From NCBI RefSeq assembly GCF_932276165.1, contig NC_063994.1, positions 3,534,001 through 3,598,000 on the forward strand: a stretch of 64,000 nucleotides of DNA. The letters run 5' to 3'. Both the position numbers and the translations under genes were made by a program. This DNA is from Plutella xylostella. Lineage: Eukaryota > Arthropoda > Insecta > Lepidoptera > Plutellidae. Below the pieces are notes generated by a model. That model searched no databases and was not told where the DNA came from. It worked only from the letters and a program-made list of their open reading frames with translations. Below, one piece after another: positions 55,176-64,000 of this stretch (positions within the stretch are counted from its first letter, which is position 1; every line of letters starts with the position of its first letter).

Positions 55176-56726
55176 TGTCGCGAAAGATCGCGAATCACAT
55201 TTCGACTTCACTTAAATCGAGTAGAATTTTCAATAGTGTAGACGAGCCTAAAATTTATATCGGTAACTAGTGGGTAGAAGTGAATACGGGGCGACTCGAC
55301 GGGTGTGGTGGAGCGCCACTTTTGTGTGAGCAGCCGCGGTGAGCAGACGGTCAGAGTGAGGGGGTGATCAGTACCGTGGAATCGTGAGGACCCGGCGCAG
55401 CGGAACCGAGGCGACCAGGCACGTGGAGCCGATTCGGGAGTGATGGCCCGGTTCAGACAATAGTTACAGCGAGTACAGCTAAGTGATCTTTCTACTTACT
55501 TTTTATCTCTCGTTTATGATTGATAAGTTATACACTTTATTCCTTGATGGACCAATTGTGTTTATAATGAGTAACGAAACTATGGAGATAATGTAAGTGG
55601 AAACCATTTTATACTTTATTTTCTTGGTGTTTGAATTGTGATTGCTATTGACATTGATTATGCTAATGTTGGTATGTCGTTAAGCATACGGTAATTTGAA
55701 GTCGTACCCCAAATAAGAGTGGACTACTGTGACTTGGGTAAATGTTTAACTAGTGAGAAGAGAATATACTGTGTGGTCAGGGAGGGCTATAAGGGGTGGT
55801 TGGAGGCCCTTCGTCGGTATCTACAGAACCGACATTTAATGTTTATAAATCATTAATAGTGACGAAACATGATATGAGAGAGTGATAGATGATGAAAGAA
55901 TGATAAACGTATGCACGTGTGCATTGCGATGCAGGTACGCGTACTACGGCCTTTAGCGAAGACGCGAGGCATGAGCTAATGACAGTAATCGTATGCGAGT
56001 GTGCATTGCGGTGCAGGTACTCGTATTACGGCCCTTAGCGAAGACGCGGGGCATGAGTTGATGATAGTAAACGTGTGCGGGTGTGCATTGAGGTGCAGGT
56101 ACTCGTATTACGGCCCTTAGCGAAGACGCGGGGCATGAGTTGATGATAGTAAACGTGTGCGGGTGTGCATTGAGGTGCAGGTACTCGTATTACGGCCCTT
56201 AGCGAAGACGCGGGGCATGAGTTGATGATAGTAAACGTGTGCGGGTGTGCATTGAGGTGCAGGTACTCGTATTACGGCCCTTAGCGAAGACGCGGGGCAT
56301 GAGTTGATGATAGTAAACGTATACGCGTGTGCATCGTAGTGCAGGTACGTGTATTACGGCCTTCAGCCAAGAGGCGGGGCAAGTGAGGATGCTATTGACA
56401 TATATTATGCAGTCTGAAGCTTTAGTGCAATGCAATGGCAATGAGAGTGGATGTATGTGATTGGCGTGTAATGTTTTAATATAGGCTGTGTTACCACAGT
56501 GCACCGATTTGATTCACCCGGTGAGAGTTGGCATATTCGTATTTATTTTAATTTCATTTCTTATAGTATGAGCACAACGTTACCATATGAGACGGTCCGG
56601 CAGGGTACGATTTCCTGTGCCTATTCTACAAGAATCACAACCTCATATTACATCTCTTAAATATTACCTATGATTGAATAGTATCATGACAATTCGTGAT
56701 CGCCATAATTATGGCGGTTCGTGACA
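55176..56726 (+). repeat. 3' LTR of outer element
   Basis: 1551 bp, co-linear with 23698-25248, containing the promoter motif (55774-55793) and the six-unit 82-bp array (about 55903-56383). Confidence 0.92.
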
Positions 56727-56731
56727 GAGGA
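56727..56731. repeat. Target duplication GAGGA, outer element, right
   Basis: Matches 23693-23697. Confidence 0.9.
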
Positions 56732-57351
56732 CTCAACGTCTTCCAACGATGATAGCAATTGTATTTTCAAGAACTTTTTATATTAAATCAGCTGATTTCA
56801 ATAAAAACTCAATTTGCTACCCCATTTTGCGTGATCGATCCAAAAGTCAACGATAAAATTAAATTTGAAGAACGAATCCGATTATCCAATATTCAAATTG
56901 GAGAGACTCCTACATTTTTACTTTTCAATCGTCTTCAATTATTTCGATTAAAGTTTATATTACTACTGTGAAGTGAAATAACCGAAAGGTAAAGGAAGAA
57001 GCACCTCTGTCTATCCTGCGAGGCCTTACAGTGGGATTACCACCACCGAACATTAATTCATAACTGTTACTCTGATTGATATTTTTACTCTGATACGACA
57101 ACGAGTGACAAATGTTTCATTAAACAAGCATATTGGACACACGATGCACATAGTAAATAATGAAGAACGTAGCACATTATAAATAGCTGGTTTTATTTAC
57201 CGATAAATGCACGACATAGTTGTGCCGACGTGATGGCTTGGCAGCATTCTGTGTCCCTGTTCTGCTAAATGCACAACAACCAGTTCTTAAATACTATATA
57301 AGGACCTGGTTCACAATATCTGGATTATGACTAAGTACCTGCTGGATAAAG
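56732..57351. other. Right flank of the LTR stack, unassigned
   Basis: The 70-codon plus ORF at 56759-56971 shows no recognisable domain. Joining the flanks at the empty site does not create a longer frame that I can recognise. Confidence 0.35.
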
Positions 57352-57414
57352 GACATGCCGTAACTGTTTAAATATAATTACAGAGAGTGTAATTATATTT
57401 AGTGACAGCATGTC
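57352..57414. repeat. Hairpin-forming inverted repeat
   Basis: GACATGCCGTAACTG..TAAATATAATTACA faces TGTAATTATATTTAGTGACA followed by GCATGTC around a 5-nt loop (GAGAG). The left arm has a few extra bases. Its origin is unknown. Confidence 0.65.
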
Positions 57415-57424
57415 TTTTGAGATA

Positions 57425-57550
57425 CGAGTAGTAGTAGAGACCACGAAAAGGCAAGCGTAGCTTGGGACCCCCTCCGGCCAGCTAGCCGATAATCTGAGAC
57501 AAGTAGCTGGTAGTAGCTGGATGAGGAAGGCCAAGGACAGTATTGCGGCG
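57425..57550 (+). repeat. Degraded RTE-type LINE 3' fragment
   Basis: GAGACCACGAAAAGGCAAGC, CCCCCTCCGGCCAGCTAGCC and TGGATGAGGAAGGCCAAGGA parallel the RTE tail at 37108-37375 (RPRTGKRS, GRPPARR, GWMRKAEDR) with stops and indels. Confidence 0.7.
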
Positions 57551-57703
57551 ACTTATATGATAATGACTAAGGGATAGTGCTCTTGAACTGTCCTGAAGCG
57601 AAAAAGGATTATTTTTGTCATAGGTACAAAGACCCTTTTTTTAATAACAACTTAGACCCATTCTGTTACACTTACTACACATAATTACATTAGTCTGGTC
57701 TTG

Positions 57704-57906
57704 AAAAAAACCGACTTCAAAAAACCACTAAAAAGTAAGAAATAATTTAAGGTTGTTGTGTGCGGTGACAATGTAATCTGAAGAAATATGGCACCAACTT
57801 CAAAATCGAACAGTTCCTGCTTAGGTATATTTGTACTGTCACATAGAATTGGTGTAAACCTTAAATTATTTCTTACTTTTTAGTGTTTTTTGAGGTCGGT
57901 TTTTTA
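57704..57906. mobile_element. MITE with ~50-bp near-perfect TIRs
   Basis: The left arm 57704-57754 (ACCGACTTC, CACTAAAAAGTAAGAAATAA, TTTAAGGTT) pairs with 57857-57906 with about two differences. It is ~200 bp and shares its ACCGACTTC terminus with the adjacent repeat at 58018-58406. It has no coding capacity. Confidence 0.78.
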
Positions 57907-58017
57907 TTTTTTTTTAATTATTATTTTATTTAATGGTTTTTAGTTTATTTGCAATATTTGTCAATCAAAATTAAGATGCAAATGATACCAATAAGTCCTA
58001 CTAGTCAATACGAATCA

Positions 58018-58406
58018 TTCAAGCCTAAACACGAGGTAGTTGCTATATACCGTTCGGGGGTTCCCTTGACTGCCTTCCGTTTCCATCATCAGATCAGCTC
58101 AAGGTCACCATCATATTTTTTTGTTATAAGAACTATAATTACGTTTTAAATTTCATTAGAATCTGGTAATAGGTACCCAAAATGGAAATTCATACCCTGT
58201 TTTTACCCCTTTACCCACCCTTGGGGGTGGAATAAAATTCTGAAAAAAAAATGGGACCACCCCTGAGCTCAACCCGATACAACACAAAAGAATTTTCAAA
58301 ATCGGTCCATAAATGGCGGAGTAATCGGTGAACATACATAAAAATATAAAAAAATTACATTCAGACGAATTGAGAACCTCCTCCTTTTTTCGAAGTCGGT
58401 TAAAAA
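58018..58406 (-). repeat. Long copy of the 'AACCGACTTC' lepidopteran repeat
   Basis: On the minus strand it starts TTAACCGACTTCGAAAAAAG, then GAGGAGGTTCTC, continues AATTTTTTTATATTTTTATG, and includes CGATTACTCCGCCATTTATG. This is a frequent lepidopteran interspersed repeat, probably Helitron-like. The left boundary is approximate. Confidence 0.55.
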
Positions 58407-58469
58407 TGCTTTTACTCGTTCACATAAATTAATTTGGCTGCTGCTGCAGTATTAAAAGCAGTAAAAGAG

Positions 58470-58600
58470 CGATGTAATAGAATAGAATAGGATACTACTT
58501 TATCGATTAACTCAATGGGCGCCCTTATCGCTAAAAGCGATCTCTTCCAGTCAACCTTTGTAATCAGCAGAACTGGCCCCCGGGGTAGTGCCGAAGAGGA
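58470..58600 (-). repeat. LINE 3' tail, reverse copy
   Basis: GGGCGCCCTTATCGCTAAAA followed by GCGATCTCTTCCAGTCAACC is the reverse complement of the tail at 7469-7595 and is better preserved. Confidence 0.65.
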
Positions 58601-59989
58601 CATAATTTACATGCACCCCCTTGCTGTCCGACAGTACCCCCCCCCCCCTCACCCCCCCTTTCAAAGATCGCCCAAAATGCCATCACGATAAAAGCACTCT
58701 TTGTCCAACAAATTGGATTTATCTAAAAAGTACAAGAGAGTGTTTTGATACGCACGAAACTGTTCCGTAGACAGGAAGGTAGTAACTTTTTGTCACACTT
58801 TAACAGAAGGCTAAATACGTGTTTTATAAGTTTGTGTATCAGTAGGTATCCGTAATAGTTCTTCAGGCACGTATATACTTCATGTTTGTCCAGCGATCCA
58901 GTCCTGAGATCCTTTCCTCTTTCAATTCCTTACAAAAAAATACATTTTTTTTTCATAGAATCAACATGTATCTCTATATAAACATTCTTAAATCACTGAA
59001 ATCAGGATATACATAACAAATACAGGAGAAAAATACCTATTTTATAATTTAAATTGTAGATCACCGGAGCTCCGTCTAAGACATATATAAATGTACTAGG
59101 CAGGATACTTAAGTTGTTTAAGCATTGCAAGAATTCCTTTCACCTAAGCTACGGAACCCCAAAATGGCCGTGATTTAAAACGCCGAATCTAATCTATTCG
59201 ATTATTTAGGGGCCACGGTAATGCACGTCCAGAATTGAGGTACAAATAATTCGATAAAAGGGCTCTCTGGGTTTCCTACAGTAAAAAAATAATTCATTTG
59301 TTTTTTCAATAGCGTTTGTACTATTATATTATGAAGTATTAACTACTATTACCTCTACCAAAAGCGCGACTTCGTCTTTAAAAGTTTTCGGTGTTAATTC
59401 TGAGATAGAATTAAGTCATCTGTGCGTTATTCTGATGCATAAAATCTGTAGGCGTTAGGTATAAGTTCTGTAAACTTTAATATAAATCATTTCAGCAGTA
59501 CATATACGCGTCAATGAGTTTTAAACAGACACTCACACTTTACAAGTTATAATAAAGTTAAAGTAAGATTAGCTCGTAAATAATGGAACATGGTTGCTGC
59601 AAGAACACTATCTTTAAACCTGTCAAACTACAAAACCTACATCCAAATCTGTGTATCCCTTGTACAGTTACGTTGCTAGAAACAGACACACTCACACGAC
59701 GACGCATACACAGCCATACAATACATGTCAATTTTATAACACCACCCTTTTATGGTCTAAGCTAAGATAACGAATTGAAAGACTCTCTAGAATAAATCTG
59801 CTCATTTTGTAAACAAACAAAATTATCGGATCATTTGAAGCGAAAGCTTTAATCCTAATATTCAAAAGTGGGCTGGATATTTAATCAGTCAAATTGCAAG
59901 ATCTTGTTCTTGACTAAATTGCAATGGCGGTTAGCAACTGCGGTTAGTAAGCTGACTATTGTATTGAAGGTAAAGTCAAAATAATTATG
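58601..59989. other. Unassigned intergenic DNA
   Basis: A run of 13 C lies at about 58636-58648. The 60-codon ORF at 59583-59765 is not recognisable. No bounded repeat was seen. Confidence 0.35.
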
Positions 59990-60130
59990 TTTTTTTAACC
60001 GACTCCGAGGAGTAGGTTCTCAATCAATAAAATTCCACGACGAATGATCTTTCCCATAATCAAAAATAGCATCACCCTATAAATTCTCCGCTGTACCATC
60101 TATATTCTATACTTTCTATAGAAAGTAGCA
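59990..60130 (+). repeat. Variant of the 'AACCGACTTC' repeat
   Basis: TTTAACCGACTCCGAGGAGT followed by AGGTTCTCAATC is a diverged version of the terminus at 5127 and 58406. Confidence 0.45.
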
Positions 60131-60569
60131 ACTTATAACAGTTTCAGTTCCAAAATGGCAACCTTCAGGCGAGATCACGCACAAAACTTTTCTCCTAATT
60201 TACATTTGCCGCGTTCACACGAGCAAGTGAACTTGCCTATTTGGAACTGTTGTGGGCAACTCGGACGAAAAAAAGGTATGAGGTACAGAGTAGTGAATAA
60301 AAATGGTAAAATATATTTTTTATATTGTTTTTGTCCGTAAATAATCTCTAATAGGAAACGGGCATCATCCAAAACCGAAGGGTTATTGCCATAATCTCTA
60401 CACTCGTTTGTGTTGTGTTCTATAACACTGACTTCTATAAGTCAAAACCCAATAAACACAGCTTTTAGTAATAAGACCGGCTTTTGTACCCTAATTAAGT
60501 TACAACTTGTTAATGTTATTATTCTTTTTGGTGCAAAAATTAAGTGTTCTCTCTATCTATTTATCTAGA
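60131..60569. other. Unassigned intergenic DNA
   Basis: The 61-codon plus ORF at 60155-60340 and its antisense partner have no recognisable domain. Nothing else was seen. Confidence 0.35.
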
Positions 60570-60700
60570 CCCGAGTCCATATATCCGGCTCAAAACAAAT
60601 ATCTGCCCATGCTGGGGGTCAAACGCGGAACCTACGGCACAGGAGTCAGAGTTGTGACTACGCAATGATAAATACTACGCCGTAATATATTTTTTTAATA
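60570..60700 (-). repeat. Degraded tRNA-derived SINE, reverse copy
   Basis: The minus strand shows GGGCAGATATTTGTTTTGAG and a mutated B box GTTTGACCCCC. The A-box end is eroded. Confidence 0.5.
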
Positions 60701-61087
60701 TTATTTAATAATTATATAGTATCAGGTAGGTTTATTTTTTTTTGAAATATAAATTATCTTTGCAAACTAACTGGCAGATAGATCTGCTTGAAGGTGAATG
60801 TAAATAAGAACCACTATCGATGCGCGTTATGCCACTCGGACGCTGCTCAAGTGCAGCAATTACGTGCTCAGAATCATTGCCCGGTATACAACATCCACGT
60901 AATTTTGAATTTGTTTCATAATCCGAACTGTACTCAATAAGAAATAGTTATTAGTATTAATATATTGGTAATATTGGCAATCGCACTTTACATACATGTC
61001 ATATACAATCCAATTTAGTAGTAAAGTTAATATACTTAAATATTTTGTTTTCATGCGATTGTCAAGTCAATCTGTTTTTTAAGACTT
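60701..61087. other. Unassigned intergenic DNA
   Basis: No gene or bounded repeat was recognised. Confidence 0.35.
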
Positions 61088-62303
61088 ATAATAATAATAA
61101 ATATTTATTTTCAGACCACATAGTCCATAGTAAGTGTTAGTAACAATGAATCTTAATACTAGGTTAGGCTAAATACAAACACAAACACATTAATATATTT
61201 ATTTACACACCCTATTTTGAAACACTGAGTACTGATCCTACCCTGTTCCAATTAAGTACTTGGACCCAGTGTCTCAAGATAGGGCCATCCACCCTCTCGG
61301 CGATCACCCTCAGGAGGCTGTTGTCGCTGGCCCGCACTCTGCCCAGCAGAGACGCTGTTCGCTTCCGGATAATGGCGTAAAAGTCATCCGTGCGCTCGGC
61401 TGCGAACATGCCTGATGCGCTGCAGTAGCGGGGCAGCCCCATCATCATCCTGAAGGTGTTATTATATTGAACGCGCAGGGCGCTGAAAGCCTTCTGAGTA
61501 TAGTTAGTCCAAAGGCTGCTTGTATACACTGATCGACAATAAGCTTTGAATAAGGTAACCTTCACCTGCTTAGAGCAATACGCAAACCTTCGGACCAACA
61601 TATTACCCCTGATGGCCAACGCCCTGCGTTCTCTTTCCATATCCACATCATCACACAGATTTTCAGTCACATAATGACCTAGATACTTAAAACTTTTTAC
61701 ACGATTCAATTTAGTACCGTTAAGAAATAGGTCAGGAACCGTTCTAAACCTTTTTTTACCTACAGAAAAAAACATAAATTCCGATTTTTTAACATTATAT
61801 GACAATCCGTGACTATTTGCGAATGTTTCACAAACCCCCAACAATTTCCTCAATGCATTGACTGAGGGGCCCAGCAGCACCATATCATCTGCATAACTTA
61901 TATTGTTAAAACAAATCCCATCTACATGGCATCCGACACCAGTGCGTTTGAGTTCCCCAATCAATGCATTTATATAGAGATTAAACAATTTAGGAGAGGT
62001 CACCCCTCCCTGTCTCACCCCACATTCCATTTTATAGGAATCAGACAGTATATCCCCCCATCTCACAAAATTTACCTGTTTGTCGTACCAATACTTGAGC
62101 ACAGATAAAATATCACTCGGTATAATTCCGTCCAGCTTATTCCACAAAATGTCGTACGACACTAGATCAAACGCCTTGGAGAGGTCTAGAAAACACGCAT
62201 AGATAGGTGTATTTTTGTCTAAATAGTACCTCACCGTATGCTTTAGACATAATATCGCGGCCTCCGTGGAAAGAGCTGGGCGGAAGCCAAATATATAGGT
62301 CAC
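61088..62303 (-). mobile_element. 5'-truncated LINE (CR1-superfamily-like)
   Basis: It contains the reverse transcriptase frame (62303 down to 61212) and a ~120-bp 3' UTR ending at about 61088 in TTTATTATTATTATAA on the minus strand. The endonuclease and the N-terminal fingers of the reverse transcriptase are missing. The sequence upstream of 62303 is out of frame and not recognisable as LINE. Confidence 0.8.
61212..62303 (-). pseudogene. LINE reverse transcriptase, N-terminally truncated
   Basis: 363 codons open to the natural stop. Visible motifs are FGFRPALSTEAA (5-16), FLDLSKAFDLVSYD (38-51, catalytic D40), GVRQGGVTSPKLFNLYINAL (95-114), YADDMVLL (137-144, catalytic D139/D140) and NVKKSEFMFF. 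A thumb and C-terminal region with LPRYCSASGMFA completes it. The VRQGG / C...YADD arrangement is like the Rex1/Daphne branch of CR1-type LINEs; that placement is from memory. Full-length elements also carry an endonuclease, which is absent. The annotated start is simply the first codon after the truncation, not a biological start. Confidence 0.85.
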
Positions 62304-62487
62304 TACAAGATATTATAGTGGATTTGGATAAGGAATAACGTTTAGGACAGGAGAATCCGTAAGTAGGTATAGAATTAATAAACCGACTTGGTATTACGTT
62401 GATCACACAACTTTTAAGGTTGAGTTGCGAGAATTGGCTTTTTTACAAGTGCTGTTTTTATGGCATAGCTTTTACCAGCGGTGGTAA
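62304..62487. other. Junction DNA between LINE and mariner
   Basis: A second minus-strand frame (62406-62167) overlaps the LINE frame but carries no motif I recognise. It may be an unrelated flank at the LINE truncation point. Confidence 0.4.
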
Positions 62488-62489
62488 TA

Positions 62490-63776
62490 TTAGGTCCTTA
62501 CATATGAAATTGGCGTTTTCTATAGGAGGAACATAAAGTCGTTTTTTTTTTTAAATGAAATATATTAAATTAATCAAAGTATGTACCATTGCTATGTATG
62601 CACTTTTGCCATCTCATAGGTAGTTCATTGATCCCCTTACTAAAAAAACCATTCGGGCGGGAATCAATAAAATCTTTGAAGGCGGTTTGGACTGCCCCAT
62701 CGAAGTTGAATTTTTTTCCTTGCAAGTAGTTATCCAAATTGCGAAATAAATGGTAATCTGTTGGAGCAAGGTCCGGAGAGTACGGTGGATGTCTAAGACA
62801 TTCTAATTGAAGCTCCTCTAATTTGGTAGCCGTCTGTTGTGCAGTGTGTGGTCTAGCGTTGTCCTGAAGCAGCAGTGGCCTAGAGCGATTGACCAGCCTC
62901 GGTTGTTTAGCAGCTAGCTTTTCCATCATGGTTTGCAGTTGCTGACAATAGATATCTGCCGTAATCATCTGGCCAGATTTAAGAAAGCTGTAGTGAACGA
63001 CACCGGCACTAGTCCACCAAACACTTACAAGCAACTTTTTTTAGTCAATTTTCGCTTAGGGCAGGATTTGGCTGGTTCGCCAGGCTTCAGCCATTGCGAT
63101 GAGCGCTTCCGATTATCGTAGAGGATCCACTTTTCATCACAGGTAATGATTCGATTTAAAATTCCTTCATTATTGTGCCGATTGAGTAACGTAACGCAGC
63201 AGTCGACGCGCGTTTGTCGGTTTGCTTCACTCAATTCATGAGGTACCCACCTTTCAAGCTTTTTCACCTTCCCAATTTGCTTCAAGTGGATAAGAATAGT
63301 TTTATCACTAACACCGGAGCCTGCAGCTAACTCGGACGTGGTTTGCGATGGATCCGCTTCCACAATAGCCTTCAATTCTTCATTATCAACTTTGGTCTCC
63401 GGCCGTCCACGAGGCTTGTTCTGCAGGTCGAAATTTCCAGAACGAAAACGTTGGAACCAAAAACGCACTGTGTTTTCTTTTGCGACACCGTCACCATACA
63501 CATCATTAATCCTTCGAGCCGTTTCTGAAGCACTGGTACCACGGTGGAACTCATACTCGTAAATAACGCGATATTTCAAGTTTTCCATTTTGTAAACAGA
63601 GTGACACAAAGAAAAAAACAAAAGAAGAAAAAACAAATGAATTAGGGGGTTTGAAACACAAATGCATGAGTAAATAGCTGTATGAATTTGAATTTGGAAT
63701 TCCTAACCATAAAGGTAATATTTGAGATCAAAGTGGCCAGTACGACAAAAAGCCAATTTCATATGTAAGGACCTAA
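62490..63776 (-). mobile_element. Mariner transposon, cecropia-like, complete
   Basis: 1287 bp with terminal inverted repeats TTAGGTCCTTACATATGAAA, continuing TTGGC, at both ends and TA target duplications at 62488-62489 and 63777-63778. It encodes a transposase on the minus strand that is broken by one frameshift. The TIRs are exact over at least 25 bp, so the copy is young. Confidence 0.92.
62570..63588 (-). pseudogene. Mariner DD34D transposase with single-base frameshift
   Basis: The natural start is the ATG at 63588 (MENLKYRV...); the longer upstream frame is incidental. The N-terminal half holds a helix-turn-helix DNA-binding region with GRP and DKTILIHLKQIGKVKK, then WVPHEL and the first catalytic D in ITCDEKWILYDN. 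The frame breaks at 63036-63042, where a run of seven A (minus strand) is one short of the eight needed to continue into LLVSVWWTSAG. The second half carries QDNARPHTA and YSPDLAPTDYHLF. The last two catalytic aspartates are exactly 34 residues apart (DD34D). The frame ends at a natural stop after SNGTYFD. Overall it resembles the cecropia subfamily, to which human Hsmar1/SETMAR belongs. Apart from the missing base I see no other damage. Confidence 0.93.
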
Positions 63777-63930
63777 TACTTCATTTATTTAAAGAATTAT
63801 TTAAATTTAAAGATATTTAAGTAGTTTATGGCCTACCTTGACTTCTGAATCACCCGGCAGTCAGCAACTGACAATACATAATCTGACACGCTAATAATAA
63901 TACAACCGTGACAAACCCTACGTACGTATA

Positions 63931-64000
63931 TCATCATCATCATCATGATCAGCCAATAATCATCCACTGCTGGACATAGGCCTCTCCCAAGGAGTGCCAC
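63931..64000 (-). mobile_element. RTE-type LINE 3' end, running off the window
   Basis: The minus strand enters as GTGGCACTCCTTGGGAGAGG, CCTATGTCCAGCAGTGGATG, ATTATTGGCTGATC and ends in a (ATG)n tail at about 63931. It is the same tail as 37108-37375. The rest of the element lies beyond position 64000. Confidence 0.85.

Larger units (their letters stand above)
23698..56726 (+). mobile_element. Outer non-coding LTR retrotransposon (LARD-like), with nested insertions
   Basis: Two 1551-bp LTRs (23698-25248 and 55176-56726) differ at only a handful of positions and start TGTCGCGAA and end TTCGCGACA (right copy TTCGTGACA). A 5-bp target duplication GAGGA flanks the pair. A primer site follows the left LTR. 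Two complete LTR retrotransposons have inserted inside (27766-45035 and 47690-53912). Removing them leaves about 6.4 kb of internal DNA in three pieces (25249-27765, 45040-47684, 53918-55175). I find no gag, protease, reverse transcriptase or integrase signature in these pieces. It must have been mobilised by enzymes from another element, as in large retrotransposon derivatives. The source family is unknown. Confidence 0.88.

Noticed and set aside
56732..56971. Host exon interrupted by the 33-kb insertion
   Set aside because: Joining 23692 to 56732 across the empty site gives no extended frame or splice pattern that I could recognise.

Overview
This window looks like a piece of intergenic, repeat-saturated nuclear DNA from a moth or butterfly (Lepidoptera). 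That assignment rests on the repeat families: tRNA-derived SINEs with A and B boxes followed by a conserved tail, short non-autonomous Helitrons of the A^TC...CTAG^T type, RTE-type LINE 3' ends ending in GGCTGATGATGA-like tails, a mag-like Ty3/gypsy element with a tRNA-Ser primer site, and a cecropia-type mariner. The DNA is AT-rich. I found no host protein-coding exon and no true tRNA, rRNA or CRISPR array.

Positions 1-23692 are a mosaic of small repeats: two complete Helitrons (2143-2665 and 3110-3313), a truncated one, at least six SINE copies or fragments, several MITEs with clear terminal inverted repeats (18853-18984, 20827-20995, 21981-22150 and others), many LINE 3' tails, and a nearly perfect 46-bp snapback palindrome at 17173-17265.

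Positions 23693-56731 are a single nested stack of LTR retrotransposons. The outer element (23698-56726, TSD GAGGA) has 1551-bp LTRs and a tRNA-Ala-type primer site but about 6.4 kb of its own internal DNA without coding capacity. Inside it lies a second non-coding element on the minus strand (27766-45035, TSD ATAA), 17.27 kb long with exceptionally large 4855-bp LTRs and a tRNA-His primer site. Also inside the outer element is a coding mag-like Ty3/gypsy element (47690-53912, TSD TAAAG) with one 1323-residue gag-pol ORF at 48056-52027. The 3' LTR of the gypsy element is split by a 1589-bp insertion, which itself carries a terminal-inverted-repeat DNA element. The nesting order can be read directly from target duplications and LTR identity: outer element first, then the inner large-LTR element and the gypsy copy, then the insertions in the gypsy LTR.

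The two non-coding LTR elements are LARD-like (large retrotransposon derivatives). They share a promoter-position motif (TGGTCAGGGAGG then CTATAA). The LTR of the 17-kb element also carries a degraded tRNA-His-like sequence, in the orientation expected if primer tRNA had been copied into the element. These are the most unusual features I found. The gypsy gag-pol frame is open end to end, but its reverse transcriptase active site reads FIDN rather than the usual [FY]xDD.

Positions 56732-64000 return to small repeats and end with a 5'-truncated LINE reverse transcriptase (minus strand, 61212-62303), a complete cecropia-type mariner (62490-63776, TA target duplication) whose transposase is broken by one missing base in an A-run, and the start of a minus-strand RTE 3' end at the window edge.
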